Program-made: the position numbers and the translations under genes | In this document: positions 45,043 to 56,045 of the stretch, piece after piece | Layout: each line of letters opens with the position of its first letter | Position numbering within the stretch: position 1 is the first letter of the stretch | Source: Tetraselmis striata | Taxonomy: Eukaryota > Chlorophyta > Chlorodendrophyceae > Chlorodendrales > Chlorodendraceae | DNA length: 64,000 nucleotides | Assembly: GCA_006384855.1 (NCBI GenBank) | Contig: VCJN01002108.1 | Location: 241,604 to 305,603 of the forward strand | Reading direction: 5' to 3' | Notes under the pieces: model-generated | The model's input: the letters and a program-made list of their open reading frames with translations, nothing else | Database searches by the model: none | Told to the model about the DNA's origin: nothing

Positions 45043-46697
45043 TCACGCTCCCTGCGCCACAAGCTTTGCGGCCGCCGCTGCCAGCTCTTTCTTTGGGAGC
45101 TCCGCGATGATGCCGTCCAGCGCTGACTCGGCGGTGAGCACGTACTGGCGCGCCCTCAAGAGGAGCTCCCGGCTGTTGTCCCCTTGGGCGTGCTGCTTGG
45201 CCTCGCTGCGCACCGGACAGCAATCCCATGGCGGCCACCACACCGAGTCAGATGGCAGGGCATGCCGAGTCATGGCGATACACGCCTTGGCGCTGCCACC
45301 GCCCGGAGCTAACATTCGCAGGTTGGGGATGAAGGTCGGCATCATGGGCACACGCATCCACCTTGCAAGCGCCTCAACGGCGTCCAGGGCGGCGGTGGTC
45401 AGAGCCTCCATCTCCTCCAGCCGCTCGATGTCCTTGATGGAGATGTTCCGATTCTGCCCCTCCTCCGAGGCCCTGCCACGCCGCGGCAGGTTGGGCAGGA
45501 GCATTTAGGCGCACAGTGAGCCAGGCAAGCATGGGAGGGGGGGGAAGGCGGGGGGCGCTCAGGCCGCTCGGCAGCGCACCCATCCGCTGCCCTGTCCAGC
45601 AGCGCGAAGCCCGACACCATGGAGTCCAGCGGGGAGCCCCGCAGCCGCAGCCGCCAGTCCCGCTGGTTGTACGCCGCCTCGGCGCCCACCAAGGGCAGCG
45701 CCGCCGCGAGCTCCTCCGCCAGGACCGCGATCATCTGCGGGTTGGCCAGGGGGTCGCGTCCTGCGTCCTGCCGGCCCAGGCGCATAGATCAGAGCAATCT
45801 CATCCACACGGGCTTGCAATCGCACCGCTGTCTTGCGACTCTCTCTAGACAAGGCGCGCTGACATATACCTTCCCCCCCCCGACAGAGCCCGACACGTCA
45901 AAAGCAAGAGACCCCTCACCCCTCTCTAAGGATTACATCTATCTAGTATATGTTAAGACACATACATATAACATGTAGTAGCATACCTCACTGTATGTGC
46001 TTGCATACCAGTATTCGAGTACGGGTAATCCACACATGCATTTATTGAACCACATCAACGCCGGACCGCGCTCACAAGAATGCGAACCCTTATCGCGAGC
46101 CTGCTATCGATGCGCGGGAACCAACCTGCGACAGCGAGGCCGTGAGCTGCTTCAGCGCCGCCTTGGCGCGCAGGGTCGCTCCCAGTGCCGCCTCCAGCGA
46201 CATCCCCTCGATGCCGTCCCCGCGCGTTAGGGCGTGGGCCGCGCCGGCCGGCACAACCGCCACCGCTGCTGCCGCCAGCGCACCGCTGAAGAGCCGCCGC
46301 TTTCCACAGCTGAGCGCAGCAACTGGCAGCTGCTCGCCGGCATCGTGCGCCGTCGCGGTGTCGCTAACAGCAGGAAATATGCCAAGAGCCACTGCGCCGC
46401 AGCGGAAACGCGGAATCAGAGTGAGGTTACGTATCGGCGGCGGTTCGTGACGCAGCCTCGGTTCTACTTGCCCCCGCCGACGGCCAGGCTGTTACTGACG
46501 CTTGAGCCCTGTCACCGCATTGGCGACTCGGTGGTCCGGGGCGGTGTGAACGGAGCAGGCGGGCGGGCGACGTCGCGGCTGGCGCCAGGGACTGGCAGGG
46601 AGTGCAGCGAGGGGGCATTGCAACGAGTTGCAGGAGAGCGAGAAGGGGCGCCGAAGAGAGCTGTCCTTTGCACAGCGGGGGGACTCGAAGCTGTCAA
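45043..46697 (-). CDS. Probable thylakoid-lumen protein, family unknown
   Basis: Exons 46363-46126, 45767-45580, 45472-45362 and 45205-45043 (TGA) join in phase. The segment CGKRRLFSGALAAAAVAVVP then AGAAHA-L looks like a twin-arginine-type thylakoid transfer signal (RR, hydrophobic core, AxA cleavage). The mature part is about 210 residues, all helical, with EAALGATLRAKAALKQLTA, NPQMIAVLAEELAAALPLV, YNQRDWRLRLRGSPLDSMVS, IKDIERLEEMEALTTAALDA and YVLTAESALDGIIAELPKKE. I do not recognise the family. An upstream exon ending at 46516 would supply a Ser/Ala/Pro/Arg-rich transit-peptide-like stretch in phase, but no ATG was found in its frame before a stop near 46.82 kb, so the start is unresolved. 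Confidence 0.65.
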
Positions 46698-47696
46698 GCA
46701 AGCAAGGATGTCGCAACAGGACGAATAGCCGTGAGGCCAGCAGCGGTAAGCGATAGTCGCTAAGGATGATATGGAGCAGGCGAAATAGATAGGGGGTGAA
46801 GTAGAGCTTATTAATCATACTTCACTCATGGTACTCGGCATGTACAGGCGATGCGTCATGTACTCAACGATGCGACGACGAATATATTGAAGCAAGGGTG
46901 AATTAGGGCGGAAGGCCGTAAAACATATGCTGGCGCGGATAGCTGACGATGAATTTGCTCATATAAGCAAAAAGGATTACGAGTACCCGGACGAACCCGC
47001 TATATCCGCAAAACTTTCGACCCTTGCTGCACACCTTTGCTTTCTATCGCCCCGCTCCTTGAGACTACATGTTCCATGCTGGACTCCCCCACTACTATCC
47101 ATGGAGACATGGAGACTATATGCTCCATGCCAGTCTCCCCTACTACTATCCCCTGCTACTATCCTTAAATGTATGGGGATGGCGAGGGTTTCTGCAGAGG
47201 CGCGAGGGAGGGGGCAGGCGGTCGACCGAGTTTCATTCCATGATCTTACTCAGCAATAAAGACTGTCAACACACAACTCCAGTCGGCTGGGGGGAGGGGG
47301 GATTCCCTGTGATAAATGCCATGGGATCGCTTTCACGAGCTCGTCGGCACCACATGCCACATGCGTGTCGATGTGTATGAGTAGTATTTAAGGGCAATGT
47401 ACACGTTACATGTCAGATGTTTGGTTTTGTTCGGAAAAGTGCTCTGCCAGTCATGCTACTGTCATAGTCTGAACATTTGCTACTTGCCAGCACTTGATTG
47501 TGAGGCTGGCTAGGGCGCGCTATGTTGCTGGACCAGCCCGCAAGACGCAGAAATGCGCTGAAGCACAGCAGCACAAGATGGCGCACATCCTGCCCTGCGC
47601 CCTTCCCGCCTGTGTTGGTAAAAGGACAATTCAATTTACACCAAGGCACACCGCAACTGAGCATCTATAGTTGGACAGTTCGTGCCTGCGTGACTT
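46698..47696. other. Intergenic region, no supported gene
   Basis: 47070-47152 contains a 29-bp imperfect repeat (tccatgctggactcccccac and tccatgccagtctcccctac). Nothing else was recognised. Confidence 0.5.
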
Positions 47697-48686
47697 AGTA
47701 CCGCCCGAAGCTCCGGCTGAGGACGGCTGAGCTCTTCACTGGGACGTGGACTGTTGACATGGTCGGATCACACCTCTCCGTGGGGCGGCCAGAAAGGTCG
47801 TCCACGGCCCTGGAGATCTGGAGAATGTGTTCAAATTTCCTGCCAAGGACAGTGGGACGCATGGAGGGGATGCTCAGGTGAAAATGCAAAGCAGGACAGG
47901 AGCGGGAATGGATACGTTTGCAAGGCTGCGGCACTGCACATGGCTTGCTCGCGCCATCTCGCCCTCACGTTATGTTCATCTTGGGCAGATCGGAGCAGTG
48001 CACTTGTATCTGCGTGCCACAGCACATGCCAGATGGTGAGGTGCACCCATGTTTTCAGGTGGGAGCATGGGCCAGGCTCACACATATCACTTTCCAGCTG
48101 ATGGCCTCACCAGCTTTTTGCCATGCACCCGATTGTACCGGAAAGTCTCGCAGTACTGCGGCTGCATCCATCAGCAGTGTCAAGTTCAGACCGAGCTGCA
48201 ATGGTGTTATCAAACGGGGTCCCCAATCCCTGTGGCAGCCCCTTTCGCCCTGAGATGCCAAAATGCCCAGATCTCCTCATGTTGGCCGAGTCATTAATCA
48301 CTCAGCGGGTTGGATGGTGCTAAGCTAGGAATACTGGGACTAGGTCGAGATATACAGGCTTCTGCATGAAATGCATTCGTGTGTTCATTTAAAAGACAGC
48401 GGCACATTACGCCATTGGTGGGTCCAGATGGGCGTATTTGCACCGCCCTCGGCGTATACCAACCCAACACGTAACAATGCGAGACCCCCTTTCCCCTTGC
48501 CCTTCCGCTTCCCGTCAACATTTGCTCCGTGATCAGGGCGACGATAGCTTTGGGGCCTACCAGGCCGAGCTCTTCCACCCACAAGCACACATCCTCCACG
48601 CTCCACTCGACCAGCGGCCGCTCGCCGCCACTCGCCCCGTCTTCCCAGTTGTACTGCTCTGGATCCAGTGCGAACGCGCCCTCCAT
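47697..48686 (-). CDS. SAM-domain protein, partly resolved
   Basis: The first exon, 48686-48520, starts at an ATG and encodes MEGAFALDPEQYNWEDGA, then VEWSVEDVCLWVEELGLV and ALITEQM, the opening helices of a SAM domain (W-x-V-x-D-V-x-x-W-x-x-x-x-G-L). A later segment after an acceptor at about 48203 reads LGLNLTLLMDAAAVLRDF, which fits the closing SAM helix. The last segment, ending at TAA 47697, reads KFEHILQISRAVDDLSGRPT and ends SRSFGRY. Phases show that at least one exon is still missing between the first two. The role is unknown; SAM domains mediate protein or RNA contacts. A second ATG farther upstream cannot be excluded. Confidence 0.55.
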
Positions 48687-49084
48687 AGCGCCGCCAGTCG
48701 TTCCAACGACACTGATATGTGAGGCAGGTGTCAGCAAATGCGAAAGCTTGCGGTGCAGCGCCTCCTGCTCGTGCCGCATCCCGCACCAGACCGATCCGAC
48801 AGTGGGCTCGCCCTGGTGTGGAGCATGCCGGCATGCGCTCACACGTCACTCCTGCTCGTGCTGGTGTGAATTACAAAAAAGGCAGTAACAAATCCACCTA
48901 CTCATACGGTCATACCTACGGGCATACCTACAGTCCCCTACATCATTATTATGCGTACGAGATATGAGCACCGTCACGAAAAGTTAGACGAGATATGAGC
49001 ACGACTACGGGTACTATACTTGTACTGTCCGTCGTAGTCGTGCTGCATGCGCCCGTACATGTAGTACCCGTATTCAGATTATGC
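48687..49084. other. Spacer with short inverted repeats
   Basis: gcacgactacg near 48998 faces cgtagtcgtgc near 49036, and gggtact faces agtaccc, forming an imperfect foldback just before the recombinase element. cgagatatgagcac occurs twice (48957 and 48989). Confidence 0.5.
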
Positions 49085-49274
49085 TGATCTAACCTAGTTT
49101 ATGGCGGGATTTCCTCCCTTGACCTAACCGCTTTTCAGCTACAAGTGCTGCTCAGTGGTACGGGAACTAGGCACCTGTCGTTGCGCCCTTTTTGGGTGCA
49201 GCACGGGTAGACATAAAAGCAGCCATAACAGTCGAGCATGCCATCTTCAAGTTTTCGCTGCGTTACACGCAGCG
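49085..49274 (+). repeat. Terminal repeat A1 of the YR element
   Basis: Matches 52065-52249. Ends in the 19-bp palindrome at 49256-49274. Confidence 0.85.
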
Positions 49275-49390
49275 ATGGTAAAATTGTCTAGTAATAACCT
49301 GTTGCAAGCAAGGTCACCCCAGGTTGTTCAAGACCACACCCGGCTCACCACCCGTGTCTGATATTTTCATCCGTACGTCCGTGTGTTACC

Positions 49391-50307
49391 ATGTCAGATG
49401 GAGAAGAACCCGTCGTTGAGCCGACGCTCGAATCGCTACATGCAGTTGTGAAGGCCCAGTCTACATTGATGCGCGCGAGCTTGCAACCGCGTTTGCCCAG
49501 TTAACGGCTCGTGATCGTGTTGTTGGTGGAGACGGGGCACATGGCTCCGGTTCCGGGCAGCGCATTGCGGGACAGCCGACAGGCAGCGGGGGAGCCGCAG
49601 TACGCCCCGACTTGCTAGAGCTAGCCTTGAGCGGCCGTGTCGGAGCAAAATCCGTGAGACGTCAGCCAACTACGCGAGCGAAAATCAGTGACGAAAATGA
49701 CTACCTCGCGGTGCCAGAGCTATTGCAACGAGCAGAGTATGGTAACGAGGCCGTTCGACAGGTCAGCCGAGTGCCGGGACTCTTCCCCCTGAGCACCGAC
49801 CCAACGAATGAGTACCTCAAGCAGGATGACCGGCGTCTGCCGGCCCAGGAGGAGTATCTTTGGATGTCGTGTTTCGGTGCCCACATGGCCGCACTTTTCG
49901 TAGCTCTCGACGAGCTGCTGCCCCACGTCCCTGCTGCAAATCAAGACTTCAACCCCTACTTCGCACGAGCTCGGAATCACGCCGAAGCCATCGACAAGGC
50001 GTTTCGCTTTCGTTTGGCCTTCCTACGGAGGCTTAATGAGGTCAAGCGTGTGCACGGTGACCAAGGTGTATTGGACGTGCTGCGAGCCCAGCATTTCCAG
50101 CCTGCTGCTGAGCATATGGGTTCTGCGAATTTTGGGGACCTCATGAGGGACTACGAGCGTCGTGTCTTCGAGGCGACAGTTGCCAGCAGCGCAAAAGCGA
50201 CCGCTACTGCTCGTGTAGTGCCGGCAGCGGCTGCAGGGCGCGGGCGTGGACGTGGACGTGGACGTGGTGGTGGACGCGGGCGTGGTCGCGAAGGTGAGCA
50301 CGAGTGA
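49391..50307 (+). pseudogene. Gag-like ORF of the YR element
   Basis: An ATG at 49391 opens MSDGEEPVVEPTLESLHAVV. The frame must shift near 49460 to continue as DARELATAFAQLTARDRVVG and then run uninterrupted to TGA at 50307. The body contains ENDYLAVPELLQRAEYGNEA, MSCFGAHMAALFVALDELLP and RRLNEVKRVHGDQGVLDVL. It ends in a Gly-Arg tail (GRGRGRGRGRGGGRGRGR) suited to nucleic-acid binding. No zinc knuckle is visible. Its place before the recombinase, inside the repeats, supports a gag role; sequence similarity was not testable here. Confidence 0.6.
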
Positions 50308-50942
50308 CGGTGTGCAGGATCTTTCGTCGGATCTGCAGGAGCTTTGCGAGGTCACCTTTCGGTGGCCGCCGCAAGGCGAACCCTTGCAGCTCAACGACGG
50401 GATGAGCGCCCGGTATCATGACCTGACCCCCCCCCACCCTCCCCCACCACCACCACCTTACGGACTTCATTTAGACCTTCCTCGGTGCGGCGCCTCTTAC
50501 AGCTACAGCCGAGTGCGGCTCAACCATCCGCACACCTGCACATGGCGGCTCAATCAACCGCTTCATGTACCATCTCATCGATGCGTCATCCGGTTGTCAC
50601 ACTGCGTGTTACAACTGGTTCGCAACGACCGAGCTTCACGCGTGCACGTTACACGCGTGACAGGCGCTACAAGCGCGAAGGGCGCGCGGGGCGGCCCTCT
50701 TACCTGAACCTAGCCCCGCACACCCGTACTGGTGCTGCTGCAGACCCGTCCAGCAACTACCGGCCAACCGCCGGGAACCTAACCGCTGCTGCCGAGTACT
50801 TTGCAAACAGTAGTCGCCCCCTGGCACTCTGTCGGTAAGACGACGCACTTACGTAATTGACGAGCCCGAGGCTGTCGCTCCATGGGCTGCTTCATTGCGA
50901 TCTCGACTGCATGATGCTTTCGGCTGAGACGAGTTAGGACAG

Positions 50943-51983
50943 CGGACGCTCGACTTGCTCCCCAGCTCCCTCACCGCTCAGACACTCAAGAGTTACGCCG
51001 GCATACTCTCCCAGTTCGCGGAGTTCTGCCACGACTCCGAGAACATCAGCCCGTTGGAGGCGACTACTGCTGCTGTCTTCCGGTACGTTGCCTGGATTGG
51101 TGAGCGAGGAGCTATGTCACTTCAACCCTACTTGTCTTCAATCAACAGGTTCTTCGAGCTGCACAACCTCGACCCAATCGCCAAGGACATCTTACACCTT
51201 ACTGCAGCTAGGCGTGGGCTGATGTTGCGATAGCGCCGCCTGGAGGCCGCCCCTTTGCGAGTTCCTCTGTCTGCTGATGCGGCTTACAGATTCGTCGAGA
51301 AGGCCGAGCTAATTATGTCTGCTCCCACCACGGAGTACCGGCACGACTTCCAAGCCCCCATGGCTTCGGTTGTCAATTTCATGTTCTTTGCCAGGGGACT
51401 TACTGGCGTCTCCTGCCGAGTGCGGGATGTGCATGTCGACGATTATAACATTACCCTGCAGGTGTACCGCGAGAAAGGTCGCGCTGGCCGACGGGGACCC
51501 GACGACATGTGCGTGCTTCTCCTTCCGGTGGCAGAACACCCCCGAGTTCCACGCCTCATGCACCACTTCATCGACAACGTACAGCATGTCCCCCTTGTTA
51601 CTCTTGCCTTGGCCGAAACAAACTTCTGGGCGACCACCCCAAGCGAGCAGTCAAAACCTTGGACCGCCGCTACCATGTCGGACTGGCTGTCTACAGCCGT
51701 CCGTCTTGTCGGTGCTGCCCCTCCCGCCGACACTTCCTGGAGCTCACACAGCCTTCGCAAGGGGACAGCGTCTGCCGCTAATAACGCCATCGGAGCTCCC
51801 CTGTCCCACATTCGCTACCAAGGCGGCTGGGCCACTAACTCCGACGTCGTTCTGGAGTACATCGACCCCAACGTTCTTCCTTCACCTAGCGCGTGGTTCT
51901 TCTTTGGTCACATCTCGCCCCTCCGCCACTTCCAAGTCCTTCAGGACTCCGCAGCGGTGCCCTTCCCGGTGCCCCCTTCATGA
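50943..51983 (+). pseudogene. Tyrosine recombinase of the YR element, one in-frame TAG
   Basis: The N-terminal SAM-like core-binding domain (LPSSLTAQTLKSYAGILSQF and ATTAAVFRYVAWIGERG) runs to a TAG at 51231-51233. The same frame then continues into the catalytic domain and ends at TGA 51983. Counted from the Met at 51255, catalytic residues are Arg47 (FFARGLT), His165 and Arg168 (HSLRKG), Trp192 (GGW) and the nucleophile Tyr202 (LEYIDP), i.e. a complete R..HxxR..W..Y set. HSLRKGTASAANNAIG is the usual box of DIRS-order recombinases. The single nonsense codon suggests recent decay, unless it is suppressed. Confidence 0.8.
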
Positions 51984-52064
51984 CATGGCGCTATCCCTTC
52001 TCCGTCAATCCACCGCTCTCTCCGTTCGCTCATGACTGGCAAAAGCAGACTCAACTTTGACACG

Positions 52065-52249
52065 GTCTAAACTAGTTTATGGGGTTTCCTCCATTGACCT
52101 AACCGCTTTTTGGCTACAAGTGCTACTCAGTGGTACGGGAACTAGGCACCTGTTGTTGCGCCCTTTTTGGGTGCAGCACGGGTAGAAATAAAAGCAGCCA
52201 TAACAATCGAGCCTGCCATCTTCAAGTTTTCGCTGCGTTACACGCAGCG
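52065..52249 (+). repeat. Terminal repeat A2 of the YR element
   Basis: Second copy of repeat A, flanked by the short repeats B1 (52048-52060) and B2 (52271-52283), with a C run between A2 and B2. Confidence 0.85.
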
Positions 52250-52283
52250 CCCCCCCCCCCCCCCCCCCCCGACTCAACTTTGA

Positions 52284-53084
52284 AATGTCAAGTCGTCAAT
52301 AATTTCGCTGATGGACGAATAATCCCGCGCGACAGGTACACGCACCGACTAGGGTGACTCCAGGGTACTGTAGTCGCTCCAAGGTAAGGATTAGTCTCGA
52401 TCCAGGGTATAGGCAGTCGCTTCAGGGCCGCACGAGCAGGACACCTGGTGCTCTTGGTACTGGTACCGGTACGAGTAGTCGCTTACCAGGTACATTACGC
52501 CTTTCGACACGGGTGGACGAGACGGTGGACGGGTTCTAATCCCCCGGGAACGTGCCGTATGGGTTTAATTCACCCCGTCCACCTCGTTTTGCGGGCTGTG
52601 CTTTCGACACGGGTGCACGAGACTTTGGAGTGGACAGGGTGAAATGGCGAATCGGACCATGCGCGGTGACAAACTCGCCGGGATAGGATCGCCTACTGAT
52701 GGCGCGAAAGAGATAGCGGCGGCCGCAATCACCCGAACGGGGCGCCTTTTCATAGGCTGCCCTTGCTTCTCAACCGCCGTATCCTGAGGAACCGATGCGC
52801 GAGAACCTTCTGCATGCAGCGCGGACAAGCTCGCAGCCTGAGGGGACGAGCCGGTTTTAGGTGGCGCTTCCCGCGGCGGCGGCTCACTGGACACCGCGGA
52901 CAGCCGCCGGACAGACTCGGTGAATGCGGCGACAACACTCCCGATTTCACCGCCCGCAAAGGGCGAGAATGCGATGGGGGCATCTTGAGACGGGCCAGCC
53001 ATCTCAAGAATTTGGCGAGCGTAATAGACGGCGTGTGGTACGCGGCGACGGAAAGGAGTGCCCAAAACTACCGAACTACAAGTT
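52284..53084. other. Spacer with a possible decayed ORF
   Basis: ctttcgacacgggtg(g/c)acgaga occurs at 52501 and 52600. On the minus strand 53065-52565 is open for 166 codons and includes RVPHAVYYARQILEMAGPSQ and SVVAAFTESVRRLSAV. This may be a relic of a mobile-element protein, but no family is recognised. Confidence 0.4.
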
Positions 53085-53325
53085 GAGCGGTCGTCTCGTA
53101 AGCGAGAGATCCGGGGTTAGAATCTTGGTCGATGTATTTCGGCAATATCGGCATGGCGTATATTTCGGCAATATCGGCCCAGGTTTACCCGGTTGATGCA
53201 TTAGCCCTGGGGTTCGAATGAAGCAATGGTCTAAGGGTTATATGCCAGACCTACGATTGCAGTTGGCGCATGAGGTCAAGCGTTGGGGCGGCTACTTCGG
53301 CTGATGGCCCGGGGCAGACTTTACT
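53085..53325 (+). mobile_element. tRNA-derived SINE, copy C
   Basis: Same family as 28308-28543: head gagcggtcgtctcg, degenerate B box ggggttagaatc, body ttgatgcattagccc and gcagttggcgcatgaggtca. It has an internal duplication of atttcggcaatatcggc at 53137 and 53162. Confidence 0.75.
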
Positions 53326-54852
53326 TTTAGTCGCTTACCACAACATGTCGCGACTACAATAAGCAACGACGGACGGATTAATCCCTTAGCGGCGTGTACA
53401 CGTCATAATTACGCCGTAATGATGTCGTGATGGCGGATTACTCGCCGAACGGGTGAAAGCCGGTAAAAGGCAGTCTTGCTACACGTCAAAAACAAATAGT
53501 GGGTCTGATCTAAACTAGTTATGGGGTTTCCCAACAATTCAACTGTTCTAGTACGACCCGTACGGTCTGTTAGTTGGTGGTTTCAACCGGTTAAGTTACC
53601 CGTATAATCATGTTTCAGTACGGGCTGCCCCATCGCCCGCGAGCCATATGCGCTCCCGGCCGGGGAGCTACTTATACCAACAGCCACTAGCAACTCGCCT
53701 GCCATCTTCCGGCTCGTTGCCTTTGGCAGCGGCTTCGCGTAATTGTGCGTGGGAGGGTTGACGAGGTTGATCAAGTCCGCACCGATGTTCCTTTTTCCCG
53801 GTAGTGAGTCGCCGTGCCGCGCACATGCGCTGCATCATCAAGCACCGATGATAGACCATCCATATCATCGCTGCGCCCAATCATACTCGGTAGATAGTGT
53901 GGTTTTCCCGACTCGTGCGCCCAAAGTCGTGTCCCGTTTCTACCTTGACTTTGCAGCTTGGACGTTTTGAGGTAGCGATCCGCACGGTATACGGAATTAG
54001 GGTTGGGGCGGTCTCCGTTGGGGGGGGGGGGGGGGGGGGGGCGTTAAACTTCAACACCCAAAGCCGAGTCGCAGTACGGGCTTCGGGTATAAGGAAGCAC
54101 TAGCCGCCCCATCACTTTATACTAATACCGATACGTGCACCGATACACTGATACTTGCACCGATACACACGTAGAGGGGTAGGAAAAGTGGAAAACACGG
54201 CCATGCACTCCCCTTCCAAGTTTTTGCGCGCTAGCATTCACTCATAGCATTCGAAGCATTCATTCATTACAAGTCTACACGCGCTAGCAATCATTTTGTT
54301 GTACGGGGGCCGACGCAACTTCAAGAACGCATCCTTTAAGAACGCGCCACGCCCGTTTCGACTCAAATCATTAACGAAATGATCACAGATACAATACGAA
54401 TGTATGAATAACGCTGTGCCGGCGCCCCGATTTCTACATCAAATATTCACGTTCTTCAAAGTGCATCGGCACCCGTAAGAGTGTGAGGTCATCGCTAGCG
54501 AGTCCAATACTGGACGATGCGCGCTGGCAATGATTTTGACGTTGATGGGGTTTGGTGCGCTTATGATTTCTTGGATGTCTTGGACGAGCTTTGTAACTCT
54601 ATTGTCACGAGCACTGTCACTATTGATGGCCATACGAGTACGAGCGTTTGGCCATGCATATATTTTACCTTTCCTGCTGGCAGAACTTTGCCAAAAAGTT
54701 AATCGTTTCCTGTTAATTGTCACTCAATTTGCCACTCAATTTGCCGCTCAATTAGCCACTCAATTTGTCACCCATCAATTGGCCATACGAGTACATGTTG
54801 TTTGGCGCAGCAAACATCCCAGCTCTAGGGCTTGCTAGGGTTTTTGGAATAT
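53326..54852. other. Spacer, no supported gene
   Basis: 53507-53560 resembles the left end of repeat A of the YR element (gatctaaactagttatgggg). A G run lies at 54020-54041. 54725-54775 has four copies of caatt(t/g)(g/a)ccactcaatt-type words. No gene recognised. Confidence 0.5.
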
Positions 54853-55234
54853 GTATGATACCCTAGCACCGTACGATACCCTAGCACCGCCCGGACATAT
54901 GGTCACGCGCCTTTCCGCGTGCGCACCTGTCTCCCGGCCCGGGCGCTATGTTTCCACTCTCTTTCTGTCCATAGTCCCCGCAGCTCGAGCCCGGCTCGTT
55001 GCTTCCGCTGCTGTAAGATGCTCCGAGCACTTCTACTCACCATCACCTCCGCGGTTCAGCCGTTTAGGTTATGGGGCCTCACACGTCACGTGGGCGCGAG
55101 CGGGGTGCATGGAGAAGTCCATGCGTTCGACGCACGTCCGGAGTCGTTCGAAAAATGGCCGAGGCGGCTGCCACAAGGGCGCCGAAAACAAGCCCACAAC
55201 CGGCGGGGAATGCACGCTGAGCCTCCGGGGCCAT

Positions 55235-55385
55235 TACACAACCCTTCCGACACCGTATCGGGGTTCCGCCTACCAGCCCAAGAGAGCCAGCCTCCGGGGC
55301 TGCGCTCAACATCATATGCCGTATCGGGGTTCCGCCTACCGGCCCGACAGAGCCATTCTCCGAGGCTGCGCTCTACGGACAAGTC
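55235..55385. repeat. Two-copy tandem repeat of about 63 bp
   Basis: cgtatcggggttccgcctac then ccgacagagcc / agagagccagcctcc then ggctgcgctc, at about 55255 and 55320. Confidence 0.8.
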
Positions 55386-56045
55386 TCCGGGACAAGTCAC
55401 CGCTGTGCTTAGCTTTTAGATTTAGATTTAGATCCCCGCCGTACCCCGCGGACAACGACAACACATCAGTGGAGCGTTTCAGCGCGGAGTGAGTCGTTTA
55501 GCAGCCATCCATGATCGTCGCAGCAAGAACAACACGCGAGCCGCCCAGGCGCCTACCTGCCCAGGTCCCGCCTATCACGTCCCGCATGCCACCTTCGGCG
55601 GAGTGAACGACCGTTGTGGTGCCGCTAGCCACTCGTCGACCAAGCGTACATGAGCCAGTACGAGCGCTTCCAATATCGCAGCACGGATCTCCAGGCATGC
55701 CGATTACAAGCGGTCTACGTATCGGCAGCCCGGCTACGGCTACCCAGCCATGCCCTTACGTACCCAGGTCCCGCCTATCACATCCCGCATACCGGTCCCA
55801 CTTACTGGAAGCAACAACGTGGTGCTCTTGCCGCCGACGCTGGACCGCGTAGCGGGCATCCACTTCGTTGTGCAGTACTTTGTGTTTCGTTTAGTGCTTC
55901 GTTTTTCGTGCTCCGTGCTCTCATCACTTCTCACTTTCCAGCCGGCCCTTAACATCGGGCGAAATACTGCGTATGTACTAAATCCGGGCGACCCGGCGCG
56001 CCTACTGGTACTGGTAGCGTGTTCGTCATGCGAAACGGTGGACCG

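Larger units (their letters stand above)
49085..52283 (+). mobile_element. Tyrosine-recombinase retroelement with split direct repeats, RT missing
   Basis: Repeat A occurs at 49085-49274 and 52065-52249 (190 and 185 bp, high identity, e.g. ttgacctaaccgctttt and gcgccctttttgggtgcagc). Both end in the palindrome cgctgcgttacacgcagcg. A short repeat B (gactcaactttga) lies before the second A at 52048 and again after it at 52271, giving A1 - body - B1 A2 B2. That split arrangement is known from PAT/Ngaro-type DIRS-order elements (established). The body has a gag-like ORF and a YR ORF. Only about 650 bp separates them and no reverse transcriptase or RNase H is present. A C run has expanded between A2 and B2. 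A partial A-like end recurs at 53507. Confidence 0.75.
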
